DNA of 35,799 bases from Candidatus Pelagibacter communis (lineage in GTDB: Bacteria > Pseudomonadota > Alphaproteobacteria > Pelagibacterales > Pelagibacteraceae), in NCBI GenBank assembly GCA_001180065.1, contig CVSM01000022.1, positions 1-35,799 of the forward strand, written 5' to 3'. This document shows, piece after piece, positions 27,700-35,799 of the stretch. The position numbers were made by a program, and so were the translations under genes. Under the pieces are notes generated by a model, which worked only from the letters and a program-made list of their open reading frames with translations, did no database searches and had not been told where the DNA came from. Each line of letters begins with the position of its first letter. The stretch's first letter is position 1.

Positions 27700-28860
27700 T
27701 TATAAAAGTATTTTTTTTGTATCTGTTTTTATAAGTTCGACAGCGGGTTGTGTGTAGGGATTTATATTCAATAATTTTCCCAACAAAATAGTTTCTAGAA
27801 TAAAAAAAGTGAATAATTCCCCTAAACTTTTTTCATTTCTTTTATTTAAATGAAAACTTCTAAACGGAATATTTTTCTTTTTAAATACTTTCTGTGTAGC
27901 TAAAAGTTGTGCTTCACGTATTTTAAAAACGTTTTTATTCTTTAGATAATAATGAGAATTTAAAACATCTTTATTTACAATTTTGTCACTCGACTCATTT
28001 CTTACAAAAAAAAAAGTGAAAAAGCTGTTTCTGTTCCCATCCAAGTAATATTGCATTAAACTATGATTATCTCTGGGCATACTTGAAATAACTGGTAATA
28101 ATCCTTTGCCTTTTTTACCTAAACTTTCTGCAACTAATTGTTGATACCAACTAAATAAATCGTATGAGTTTTTATCATAATTTAAAATTATAGAATTATA
28201 TCTTTTTTTTTTTATTAATTCATGGATATTTGAGACGTTTAAAATCAAAGAATTCATAAAATTTTTGTTTTTGATTAAATTATTAAATTGTCTAAATTTT
28301 TTTTGTTTAAGACCCATCAAATCTGCAGGTAACATTCCAACTTCTGACAATACAGAATATCTGCCACCTATAAAATCATTATGATATATTACCTCAGCTT
28401 TTAATTTTTTTGCTAATGTCATTAAATAACTTTTCTGATTTTGTGTGATGAAAATATTCTTGTGATTTTTTTTTACTAGAATATTTGCATTAGTTATTGT
28501 TTCTAAAGTATTTCCTGATTTAGAAATAATCAAATTTAAAAAACTTTTCTTATTTTTAATTTTGTCATTTTTTGGCTTAAGAGAGTCTATAAAAATAAAG
28601 TTTTTTTTGATTTTGTCTTTTAAAAAACTATAAATTGCTCGAGCACCTAATGTTGAGCCTCCCATGCCAATTAATTTAATTTCTGAATACTTTTTTAACT
28701 TTAAAATTATACTATTTGAATATGAATTTTGATATGAGCTAGTTAACGATCGAATAATCTGATTTTCTTTTGAAATAAGATCTTTCAATAATTTAAATAG
28801 TCTTTTATTAACCTTTTTTTTTTTAAAATTTTTAAAATAAATGGCTTCAGTTATCTTCAT
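27700..28860 (-). CDS. pgi: Glucose-6-phosphate isomerase (compact form)
   Basis: Interconverts glucose-6-phosphate and fructose-6-phosphate; 386 aa, against about 440-550 for common bacterial forms. The SIS-type sugar-binding elements are IGMGGSTLGA, ISKSGNTLET and GGRYSVLSEVGMLP. The catalytic residues expected by comparison with Bacillus-type Pgi are present: Glu245 in QQLVAESLGKKGKG, His266 in PRDNHSLMQYY, and Lys378 in TQPAVELIK. The reduction is thus in non-catalytic parts. Homopolymer tracts of 10-11 bases lie inside the gene. Its ATG overlaps the upstream lipoprotein stop (ATGA). Confidence 0.9.
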   Translation of the reverse strand: MKITEAIYFKNFKKKKVNKRLFKLLKDLISKENQIIRSLTSSYQNSYSNSIILKLKKYSEIKLIGMGGSTLGARAIYSFLKDKIKKNFIFIDSLKPKNDKIKNKKSFLNLIISKSGNTLETITNANILVKKNHKNIFITQNQKSYLMTLAKKLKAEVIYHNDFIGGRYSVLSEVGMLPADLMGLKQKKFRQFNNLIKNKNFMNSLILNVSNIHELIKKKRYNSIILNYDKNSYDLFSWYQQLVAESLGKKGKGLLPVISSMPRDNHSLMQYYLDGNRNSFFTFFFVRNESSDKIVNKDVLNSHYYLKNKNVFKIREAQLLATQKVFKKKNIPFRSFHLNKRNEKSLGELFTFFILETILLGKLLNINPYTQPAVELIKTDTKKILL

Positions 28861-29174
28861 CTATTTTTAATTTTTTCTAAAACTGAGGACTCAATATTGG
28901 AAGTTCCTGTAGTTTTAGATGATTGACTCTTTGTTGAGTCATCTTTACTCAATAAATCTTTTATATCGCTTGTCTCATCTTCATTTTTTTGCTCAATTTT
29001 ACTACTGTCTGGTGAAGGCAGATCGCCAAAAGTTGGAGGAAGCACTAACGGATTTTTTTTTTCAACTAAAAACTCATCTGCGTTAGATCTTTTTTTTTGG
29101 GTAAGGCCATCTTTTGCTGCCTGACAAGCGCTTAAAAAAATAATTATTACACAAAATAAAAATAACTTATTCAT
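28857..29174 (-). CDS. DUF3035-like lipoprotein (BamF-like)
   Basis: Lipoprotein of 105 aa from the ATG at 29174; the frame extends to 29198 but the signal peptide starts cleanly at MNKLFLFCVII. The lipobox is LSAC with Cys17 as the lipid-modified residue. Then come NADEFLVEKKNPLVLPPTFGDLP (read as DEFLV..PLVLPP..) and a low-complexity Ser/Lys/Asp-rich tail. The D-E-F-x-V with P-L-x-x-P-P pattern fits DUF3035, named BamF-like in some alphaproteobacteria. It overlaps the lipoprotein signal peptidase gene by 8 bp. Function is inferred from family name only. Confidence 0.72.
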   Translation of the reverse strand: MNKLFLFCVIIIFLSACQAAKDGLTQKKRSNADEFLVEKKNPLVLPPTFGDLPSPDSSKIEQKNEDETSDIKDLLSKDDSTKSQSSKTTGTSNIESSVLEKIKNR

Positions 29175-29643
29175 TAGTTCTTTTTTTAAAAAATTCATAA
29201 TATATTAATAAAATTACGCCCACAGAGATGAATATATCAGCAACATTAAATATAAACCAATTAAAATTATTAAAATGTAAATCAATAAAATCTGGTACAG
29301 ACGCATAAACCAATCTATCGAAGATATTTCCTAAAGAACCTCCAAAAATCATCATAAAGGCAATTTTTTCTAAACCTTTTGTTTTAATTATCATCAAAAG
29401 TATAATAATGGTTACTAAAATAATAATAATTGTCAAAAAATTGTAATATAATTTTTGATCAAATGAAAGTAAGCCAAACGCTATTCCTTCATTCCAAATT
29501 AAATTAAAGTTCAAAAAAGATGTAACTTTGAAACCATACTCCCCGTAAGTATCTAAGAAATTAATTGCCAAAAGTTTGCTTATTCTATCAATAATAAATA
29601 TTAAAATTACTATAGAGAAATTAAATAAATGTTTTTTTAACAT
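29167..29643 (-). CDS. lspA: Lipoprotein signal peptidase (signal peptidase II)
   Basis: Aspartyl membrane protease that removes lipoprotein signal peptides; 158 aa, four helices. Conserved parts are IFIIDRISKLLA at the N-terminus, NLIWNEGIAFGLL, GGSLGNIFDRL with one catalytic Asp, and NVADIFISVGVILL with the other. It lies 6 bp after ileS, the widely conserved ileS-lspA order. The next gene encodes a lipoprotein, which should be one of its substrates. Confidence 0.95.
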   Translation of the reverse strand: MLKKHLFNFSIVILIFIIDRISKLLAINFLDTYGEYGFKVTSFLNFNLIWNEGIAFGLLSFDQKLYYNFLTIIIILVTIIILLMIIKTKGLEKIAFMMIFGGSLGNIFDRLVYASVPDFIDLHFNNFNWFIFNVADIFISVGVILLIYYEFFKKRTNE

Positions 29644-29649
29644 ATTTAT

Positions 29650-32370
29650 TTACTTGTTATGATGCCTCTCACATGGTGAGGTGCTTATCTTCCAACAAAC
29701 AGGGCATTTTTCTCCTTCTGCTTTTGTAGTTTCGACTATAATTTCATCATTATTATTTTTTTCAATTCTAACTGATGAAGTAATACAAAGTTCTGCTAAG
29801 TCTATTTCTTCTAAAAACTTTTGATTATTTTCACTTAATTTTATTACTAATGCTGCTTCTAAACTTGATCCAATAACCTTACTTGCTCTTTTTTCCTCAA
29901 TACTTAAGTTACAAACATCTCTAATTTTAAGTAATTTTTCCCACTTTAAACTTAACTTAGAGTTTTCAAATTTTTTTGGAATATTCAAAAATTTTTCTAA
30001 ATGAACACTTTTTTTATCTTTAGAAACAAGCTGATAAATTTCCTCAGTTGTGAATGACAAAATTGGAGCAAACCACCTAATTAGAGAATTTAAAATTACA
30101 TTCAACAACAGCAAAGTTGATTTTCTTTTTTTGGAGTCTTTTGGATCGCAATATAAAGTGTCTTTCCTTATATCAAAATAAAAAGCTGATAGATCTACTG
30201 TACAAAAATTTAATAACTCTTTATAAAGATTATGAAAATCATAATTCTTAAAATATTCAATAAAATTTGAATTTAATTTGTAAATCTTGTGAAGCATCAA
30301 CTGTTCTAATTCTGGTAATTCATCTACTTGTAGTTTTTCCAATTCTAAATTTTCATATTTGTCATTTAAATTTCCAAGAAGGTATCTAAATGTATTTCTA
30401 ATTTTTCTATACGACTCAGCGTGTTGATCTAATATTGAGTAATCTATTCTTAAATCCTCTGCATAATTTGATGATGCAACCCAAATTCTCAGTATATCCG
30501 CTCCATATTTTTTTAAAATATCCTCTGGTGCGATTACGTTACCTAAAGATTTAGACATCTTTAAACCTTTTCCGTCAACAACAAACCCATGTGAAAGAAT
30601 AGATTCGAATGGTGCTCTATCTCGCGTTCCGCAAGACTCTAATAAAGAAGAATGGAACCAGCCCCTATGTTGATCTGAGCCCTCTAAATACATTGATGCA
30701 GGCCACTTTAAATCTTTTCTTTTTTCTAAGACAAATGAGTGTGTTGATCCACTATCAAACCACACTTCAACAATATCACTAAGTTTTTCGTAATCATTAG
30801 ATTTATATTTTTTTCCCAAAAATTTTTGACTATCATCAGAAAACCAACAATCGGAACCCTCGTTCTCATAAATTTGAGCAATATTTTCAAAAACATTATC
30901 ATCAATCAAAATTTCATTAGTCTTTTTATTAATAAAAATAGGTAGAGGAACCCCCCATACTCTTTGTCTTGAAACACACCAATCAGGTCTTGTTTCAATC
31001 ATTGATTTTAATCTCTCTTTTCCTTTACTAGGATAAAAAGTTGTTTCATCAATTGCTTTTAAAGCTTTACTTCTGAGTTTATGACTATCCATTGATATAA
31101 ACCATTGAGGTGTTGCTCTGTGAACTAAAGGTGCTTTAGACCTCCAAGAGTGAGGGTAAGAATGAATAAGTTCACCATTAAATAAAAGTTTTTTTTGATC
31201 TTTTAATTTTTCAATTACAATAGGGTTAGATTTGAAAATATGAACTCCCTCAAATAGTGCTACATTATTTGTATACTTTCCATCTCCATCAACTGTCTCG
31301 ATTGCTTTAATTCCATTATTCAAACATAAATTAAAATCATCTGGACCGTGGCTTGGTGCACAATGAACAATCCCTGTTCCTTGTTCAGTTGTAACAAAAC
31401 GTGCCTCTAACATTGGTATTTCATAGTCATAACCTAGTTTAAAAAAAGGATGATTACAAATAGTGCCCTTAAAATCTTTACCTTTAAATTTTTTAATTTT
31501 TTTATAATTTTTAATTTTACAATCTTGAACTACAGACTCTATTAAAGCATCTGCAAAAACAATTCGTTTATTTTTAAAATCACCATCGTCATTTATTTCT
31601 ACTAATAAATAATCTAAACTTTCATTATAAGCTAAAGCTCTATTTGCCGGAATAGTCCACGGGGTTGTTGTCCAGATTATTATTTCAGTATTATTTAATT
31701 CTTTAATATTTGATGATTTGACAGGAAATGAAGCATAAATAGTATCTGACTTATGATCTTGGTACTCAACTTCTGCATCTGCTAAAGCTGTTTTTTCAAC
31801 TGTAGACCACAAAACTGGTTTAAAGCCTCTATATAAACTTCCTTCTTTTAAAAACTTTCCGAGCTCTCTGACAATTTGGGCTTCTGCATCGAAACTCATT
31901 GTAGAATAATAATTATCCCAATCTCCAACGACTCCTAATCTTTTAAATTGATCTTTATGAACATCTATCCATTTTTCTGCAAACGCTCTACACTCTTTTC
32001 TGAACTCAACTATTGGTACATCGTTTTTATTTTTTTTATTTTTTTTATATTGTTCTTCTATTTTCCATTCAATTGGTAATCCATGACAGTCCCATCCTGG
32101 AACATACACTGAGTCTTTTCCATCCATTTGATGAAATCTAACAATAATATCTTTTAAAATTTTGTTGTATGCTGTCCCCATATGTATATTTCCGTTTGCG
32201 TATGGTGGACCGTCATGCAGCACAAATTTTTCATTTTCCTTACTCGATTCTCTTAATTCATTATAAAGATTTATATTTTGCCAAAGTTTTAAAACTTCAG
32301 GTTCCCTTATTGGTAAATTCGCCTTCATGGAGAAGGCTGTTTTAGGTAGATTAATTTGAAATTTACTCAT
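29650..32370 (-). CDS. ileS: Isoleucyl-tRNA synthetase
   Basis: Class I aminoacyl-tRNA synthetase, 906 aa, close to the usual 930-940. The HIGH-type signature is HMGT (63-66) in GPPYANGNIHMGTAYNK, and KMSKS is at 604-608. The editing domain has WTTTPWTIPANRAL near residue 233. A zinc-ligand cluster CPVCWKISTSPCERHH ends the protein, with the last ligand apparently His. The gene lies 1 bp after ribF and 6 bp before lspA. Confidence 0.97.
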   Translation of the reverse strand: MSKFQINLPKTAFSMKANLPIREPEVLKLWQNINLYNELRESSKENEKFVLHDGPPYANGNIHMGTAYNKILKDIIVRFHQMDGKDSVYVPGWDCHGLPIEWKIEEQYKKNKKNKNDVPIVEFRKECRAFAEKWIDVHKDQFKRLGVVGDWDNYYSTMSFDAEAQIVRELGKFLKEGSLYRGFKPVLWSTVEKTALADAEVEYQDHKSDTIYASFPVKSSNIKELNNTEIIIWTTTPWTIPANRALAYNESLDYLLVEINDDGDFKNKRIVFADALIESVVQDCKIKNYKKIKKFKGKDFKGTICNHPFFKLGYDYEIPMLEARFVTTEQGTGIVHCAPSHGPDDFNLCLNNGIKAIETVDGDGKYTNNVALFEGVHIFKSNPIVIEKLKDQKKLLFNGELIHSYPHSWRSKAPLVHRATPQWFISMDSHKLRSKALKAIDETTFYPSKGKERLKSMIETRPDWCVSRQRVWGVPLPIFINKKTNEILIDDNVFENIAQIYENEGSDCWFSDDSQKFLGKKYKSNDYEKLSDIVEVWFDSGSTHSFVLEKRKDLKWPASMYLEGSDQHRGWFHSSLLESCGTRDRAPFESILSHGFVVDGKGLKMSKSLGNVIAPEDILKKYGADILRIWVASSNYAEDLRIDYSILDQHAESYRKIRNTFRYLLGNLNDKYENLELEKLQVDELPELEQLMLHKIYKLNSNFIEYFKNYDFHNLYKELLNFCTVDLSAFYFDIRKDTLYCDPKDSKKRKSTLLLLNVILNSLIRWFAPILSFTTEEIYQLVSKDKKSVHLEKFLNIPKKFENSKLSLKWEKLLKIRDVCNLSIEEKRASKVIGSSLEAALVIKLSENNQKFLEEIDLAELCITSSVRIEKNNNDEIIVETTKAEGEKCPVCWKISTSPCERHHNK

Positions 32371-32371
32371 T

Positions 32372-33298
32372 TTAATTTTTTGCTTTTAATAAATCAGTTT
32401 TAATTTGTTTTCTAAGTTGTTTAATATTTTTAAATTTTTTTTCTTTTCTAATAAATTTTTTAAATTCTACTGTTAAATACTTATTATAAAGATTTCCAGA
32501 AAAATTAAATAAATGAACTTCCAATAATATTTTTTTCCCATTAAATGTTGGTCGATAGCCTAAATTTGCAATCCCTTTTATGAAATTATTTTTGCCATAT
32601 CTTTTTGCTTTTACTGCGTATACACCTGGGCAGGCTAAAATATAATCTTTGATATCAATGTTTGCCGTTGGGAAACCGATTTTTTTTCCTAGCTGTCTTC
32701 CTTTTTGAACCTTTCCAATAATTGACCAATTTCTATTCAAAATTTTATTAGCTTTTTCTAATTTTCCTTTTTGTAAAAGTTTTCTTACCAAAGATGAAGA
32801 TGCTATTTTCTTATTGGTTAACAGTGGTTGTGGTTTAATTACCTTGTAACCACACATACTCTCAAATTTAATTAACTGTCTAACATTACCTTCTCTCTTA
32901 TTCCCAAATCTAAAATTGTTGCTTACAAAAATGAATTTTGGTTTTAACTTTTTACCTAATATTTCTTTAATGAAAGTTATTGATTTTATTTTTGAAAATT
33001 TTCGATCAAATTTTTTTATTATCAAAAAATCTACATTTAGATTTTTGAGATTATCAATTTTTTGCTGCAAATTAGAGATTCTAAAATTATCTAAATTCTT
33101 ATTAAAAAACATTTTTGGCATTGGCTCAAAAGTCAGCACACCAATTTTTGAGGAATATTTTTTTTTATATTTCTTAGCTAATGAGAATAATTTTTGATGT
33201 CCTTTATGAACTCCATCGAAGTTACCAATTAAGATAATAGAATTTTTGTATCTTTTATCAATATCAAAATTTTTATATATGTTTTTTGTATTTACCAT
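32372..33298 (-). CDS. ribF: Bifunctional riboflavin kinase/FAD synthetase
   Basis: Makes FMN from riboflavin and FAD from FMN; 308 aa. The N-terminal adenylyltransferase has GNFDGVHKGHQ (25-35), an HxGH-type nucleotidyltransferase motif. The C-terminal riboflavin kinase has GKKIGFPTANID and GVYAVKAK. FAD is needed by CrtI and CrtY here, but that link is only general. It overlaps the HAD gene by 7 bp and precedes ileS by 1 bp, the common ribF-ileS-lspA order. Confidence 0.96.
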   Translation of the reverse strand: MVNTKNIYKNFDIDKRYKNSIILIGNFDGVHKGHQKLFSLAKKYKKKYSSKIGVLTFEPMPKMFFNKNLDNFRISNLQQKIDNLKNLNVDFLIIKKFDRKFSKIKSITFIKEILGKKLKPKFIFVSNNFRFGNKREGNVRQLIKFESMCGYKVIKPQPLLTNKKIASSSLVRKLLQKGKLEKANKILNRNWSIIGKVQKGRQLGKKIGFPTANIDIKDYILACPGVYAVKAKRYGKNNFIKGIANLGYRPTFNGKKILLEVHLFNFSGNLYNKYLTVEFKKFIRKEKKFKNIKQLRKQIKTDLLKAKN

Positions 33299-34110
33299 TT
33301 CAACTCTGATTGAATATAATTACAAATTGCTTCGTAAGATTTTGCAACTTTTTCAATTCCTTTTTCTTTAATTTCGTCTTTATGAATTCCATTTGAAATT
33401 ATTAGAGAATCATAATTTAAAAGGTTTGCTCCTTTTATATCAGTATTTAAATTATCACCTATAGAGAGGATCTTTTTATTCTTATTATCCGTAGATTGAT
33501 TGTAAACCTCGGGATAAGGTTTTCCAAAGTAAACAACTTCTCCACCCATTTTTTCAAAAACCATTGCAACAGAACCAGCACAAAATTCTCTAGTGTTTCC
33601 TCTGTCAACGATCAGGTCAGGATTTGTACAAATCATTTTTTTTTTAATATTTTTTTCAAACAAATTTTTATAATAATTTAAATCTTCATCATGATCATCA
33701 AATAATCCTGTGCATAAAATATAATCAGATTTATCTATGTTATTTAATTTCATCTTTTCGAAATCTTTAAATAAATCAAAATCTCTTGGTGGCCCCACGT
33801 GAAAAAAAGTTTTATTAATTAAATTTTTCTTTAAATAAATGAGGGCTGCCTCACCAGAAGTAAAAACATGATCTCTAATTTCTTTTTCCATGCCTAGTCT
33901 CTCCAAAAAAGATTTAACTGCATGATTAGGCCTGGGTGCATTTGTGAGTAAAATGTAGTCCTTTCTTTTTTTATTGATTTCCTTGAGAGCTTTTATCGCT
34001 TCAAGGTGTAGGGTAACTCCATTATGAACTACTCCCCATAAGTCAACATAAAATAGCTGATAATTGTCTGCTATAGAACTTAGACCCTCTTTATCTAAAT
34101 TTTTAGTCAT
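33292..34110 (-). CDS. HAD superfamily class IIA protein (TIGR01459-like)
   Basis: 272 aa. The first HAD motif reads DLWGVVHNG: the nucleophile Asp23 is present, but the second Asp of the usual DxD is Trp25. Further motifs are LLTNAPRP, GKPYPEVY and SIGDNLNTDIKGA, so the rest of the phosphatase core is intact. The D-x-W pattern is, as I recall, common to this alphaproteobacterial family, found beside groESL and ribF. The substrate is unknown. It is divergent from groES across a 123-bp gap and overlaps ribF by 7 bp. Confidence 0.87.
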   Translation of the reverse strand: MTKNLDKEGLSSIADNYQLFYVDLWGVVHNGVTLHLEAIKALKEINKKRKDYILLTNAPRPNHAVKSFLERLGMEKEIRDHVFTSGEAALIYLKKNLINKTFFHVGPPRDFDLFKDFEKMKLNNIDKSDYILCTGLFDDHDEDLNYYKNLFEKNIKKKMICTNPDLIVDRGNTREFCAGSVAMVFEKMGGEVVYFGKPYPEVYNQSTDNKNKKILSIGDNLNTDIKGANLLNYDSLIISNGIHKDEIKEKGIEKVAKSYEAICNYIQSELKW

Positions 34111-34179
34111 TAAATTAATCTATAAACCATAAAACCCACAAATTCCTTTATTTTTTAACTAACTAATTTTTAAGTATAT

Positions 34180-34207
34180 CTTGAAATAGTAAAGCCAATC
34201 TCTATAT
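34180..34207 (+). promoter_or_regulatory. Heat-shock (sigma-32-like) promoter of groES-groEL
   Basis: CTTGAA at 34180-34185 and CTATAT at 34202-34207, spaced 16 bases, resemble the alphaproteobacterial RpoH pattern CTTGAA...CCANAT. It lies 27 bp upstream of the groES ATG, in the largest gap in the window (123 bp). I looked for the CIRCE inverted repeat (TTAGCACTC...GAGTGCTAA) and did not find it. The match is by eye only. Confidence 0.45.
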
Positions 34208-34222
34208 GAAGACCATATTAAT

Positions 34223-34228
34223 AAGGAG
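34223..34228 (+). promoter_or_regulatory. Shine-Dalgarno site of groES
   Basis: AAGGAG lies 5 bases before the groES ATG at 34234. It is one of only three strong ribosome-binding sites in the window. Confidence 0.8.
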
Positions 34229-34233
34229 AATTT

Positions 34234-34524
34234 ATGAAATTTAGACCGTTACACGATAGAGTTTTAATAGAAGTTTTAGATAGCAGTGAAAAAACTGCTG
34301 GTGGAATAATCATACCTGATACAGCACAGGAAAAACCTCAAGAAGGCAAAGTAGTTGCAGTTGGTGGTGGCGCAAAAACTGAGGACGGCAAAACGATACC
34401 AATGGATGTAAAAGTTGGAGATAAAGTTTTATTTGGCAAATGGTCAGGAACTGAAGTTAAAATTGATGGCAAAGAATACAGCATAATGAAAGAGTCAGAC
34501 ATTATGGGAATTTCAAGCAAATAA
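34234..34524 (+). CDS. groES: Co-chaperonin GroES
   Basis: Heptameric lid of the chaperonin, 96 aa, standard length. The N-terminal [13 protein letters not shown], the mobile loop around [17 protein letters not shown] (the GroEL-contact segment with GGI), and [15 protein letters not shown] near the end are all typical. It is the first gene of a two-gene operon with groEL 23 bp downstream. It has a strong AAGGAG site and a heat-shock-like promoter upstream. Confidence 0.98.
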   Translation: MKFRPLHDRVLIEVLDSSEKTAGGIIIPDTAQEKPQEGKVVAVGGGAKTEDGKTIPMDVKVGDKVLFGKWSGTEVKIDGKEYSIMKESDIMGISSK

Positions 34525-34529
34525 TTTAA

Positions 34530-35799
<1,270 letters not shown>

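Overview
The window looks like a chromosomal piece of a streamlined, AT-rich marine alphaproteobacterium of the SAR11 clade (Pelagibacterales). The reasons are the strong A+T bias, lysine/asparagine/isoleucine-rich proteins, a crtI-crtB-crtY-blh retinal cassette, an alphaproteobacterial cytochrome aa3 operon, DUF2093 and DUF3035-type proteins, a choline-kinase-like ThrB, and almost no spacer DNA. Summing the gaps by hand gives about 480 non-coding bases (about 1.3%). The largest gap is 123 bp, so no stretch above 300 bases lacks a gene. I saw no tRNA, rRNA, CRISPR array, insertion sequence, phage gene or convincing intrinsic terminator. The placement is from general knowledge, not a database search.

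Layout. (1) 1-2202, +: F0 sector of ATP synthase (end of atpI, atpB, atpE, atpF', atpF). (2) 2243-8914, +: phytoene desaturase, phytoene synthase, lycopene cyclase and beta-carotene dioxygenase (a retinal pathway), then ispH, thrB and rnhA, nearly all overlapping or abutting. (3) 16262-8909, -: the cytochrome c oxidase operon ctaC-ctaD-ctaB-(41-aa membrane ORF)-ctaG-ctaE-surf1, running on into thrC and a peroxiredoxin; rsmE lies upstream on the same strand. (4) 17041-19566, +: L-2-haloacid dehalogenase, pirin, quinone oxidoreductase; then a convergent DUF2721 membrane protein. (5) 20019-25655, +: ubiA and the lipid A/Kdo genes msbA, waaA, lpxK and an lpxL-type acyltransferase. (6) DUF2093 (-) divergent from purD-rsmD (+). 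(7) 34110-27700, -: class IIA HAD protein, ribF, ileS, lspA, a DUF3035-like lipoprotein, and a compact phosphoglucose isomerase. (8) 34234-end, +: groES and a groEL cut by the window edge, behind a heat-shock-like promoter.

How it fits together. Regions 1-3 concern proton-motive-force energetics: F0, the oxidase that pumps protons, and the pathway that makes retinal, the chromophore of proteorhodopsin. IspH supplies the isoprenoid precursors for the carotenoid genes beside it. Neither a rhodopsin gene nor a geranylgeranyl-diphosphate synthase (crtE) is in the window, so both must lie elsewhere if the pathway works. Region 5 builds and exports the lipid A core. Region 7 pairs the lipoprotein signal peptidase with a likely substrate.

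The most unusual points are the retinal cassette placed 40 bp after the F0 operon, the 41-aa ORF linked by ATGA at both ends between ctaB and ctaG, convergent genes whose stop codons interlock, and strong Shine-Dalgarno sites seen only before atpE, groES and groEL. I found no clear sign of a wholly new system.
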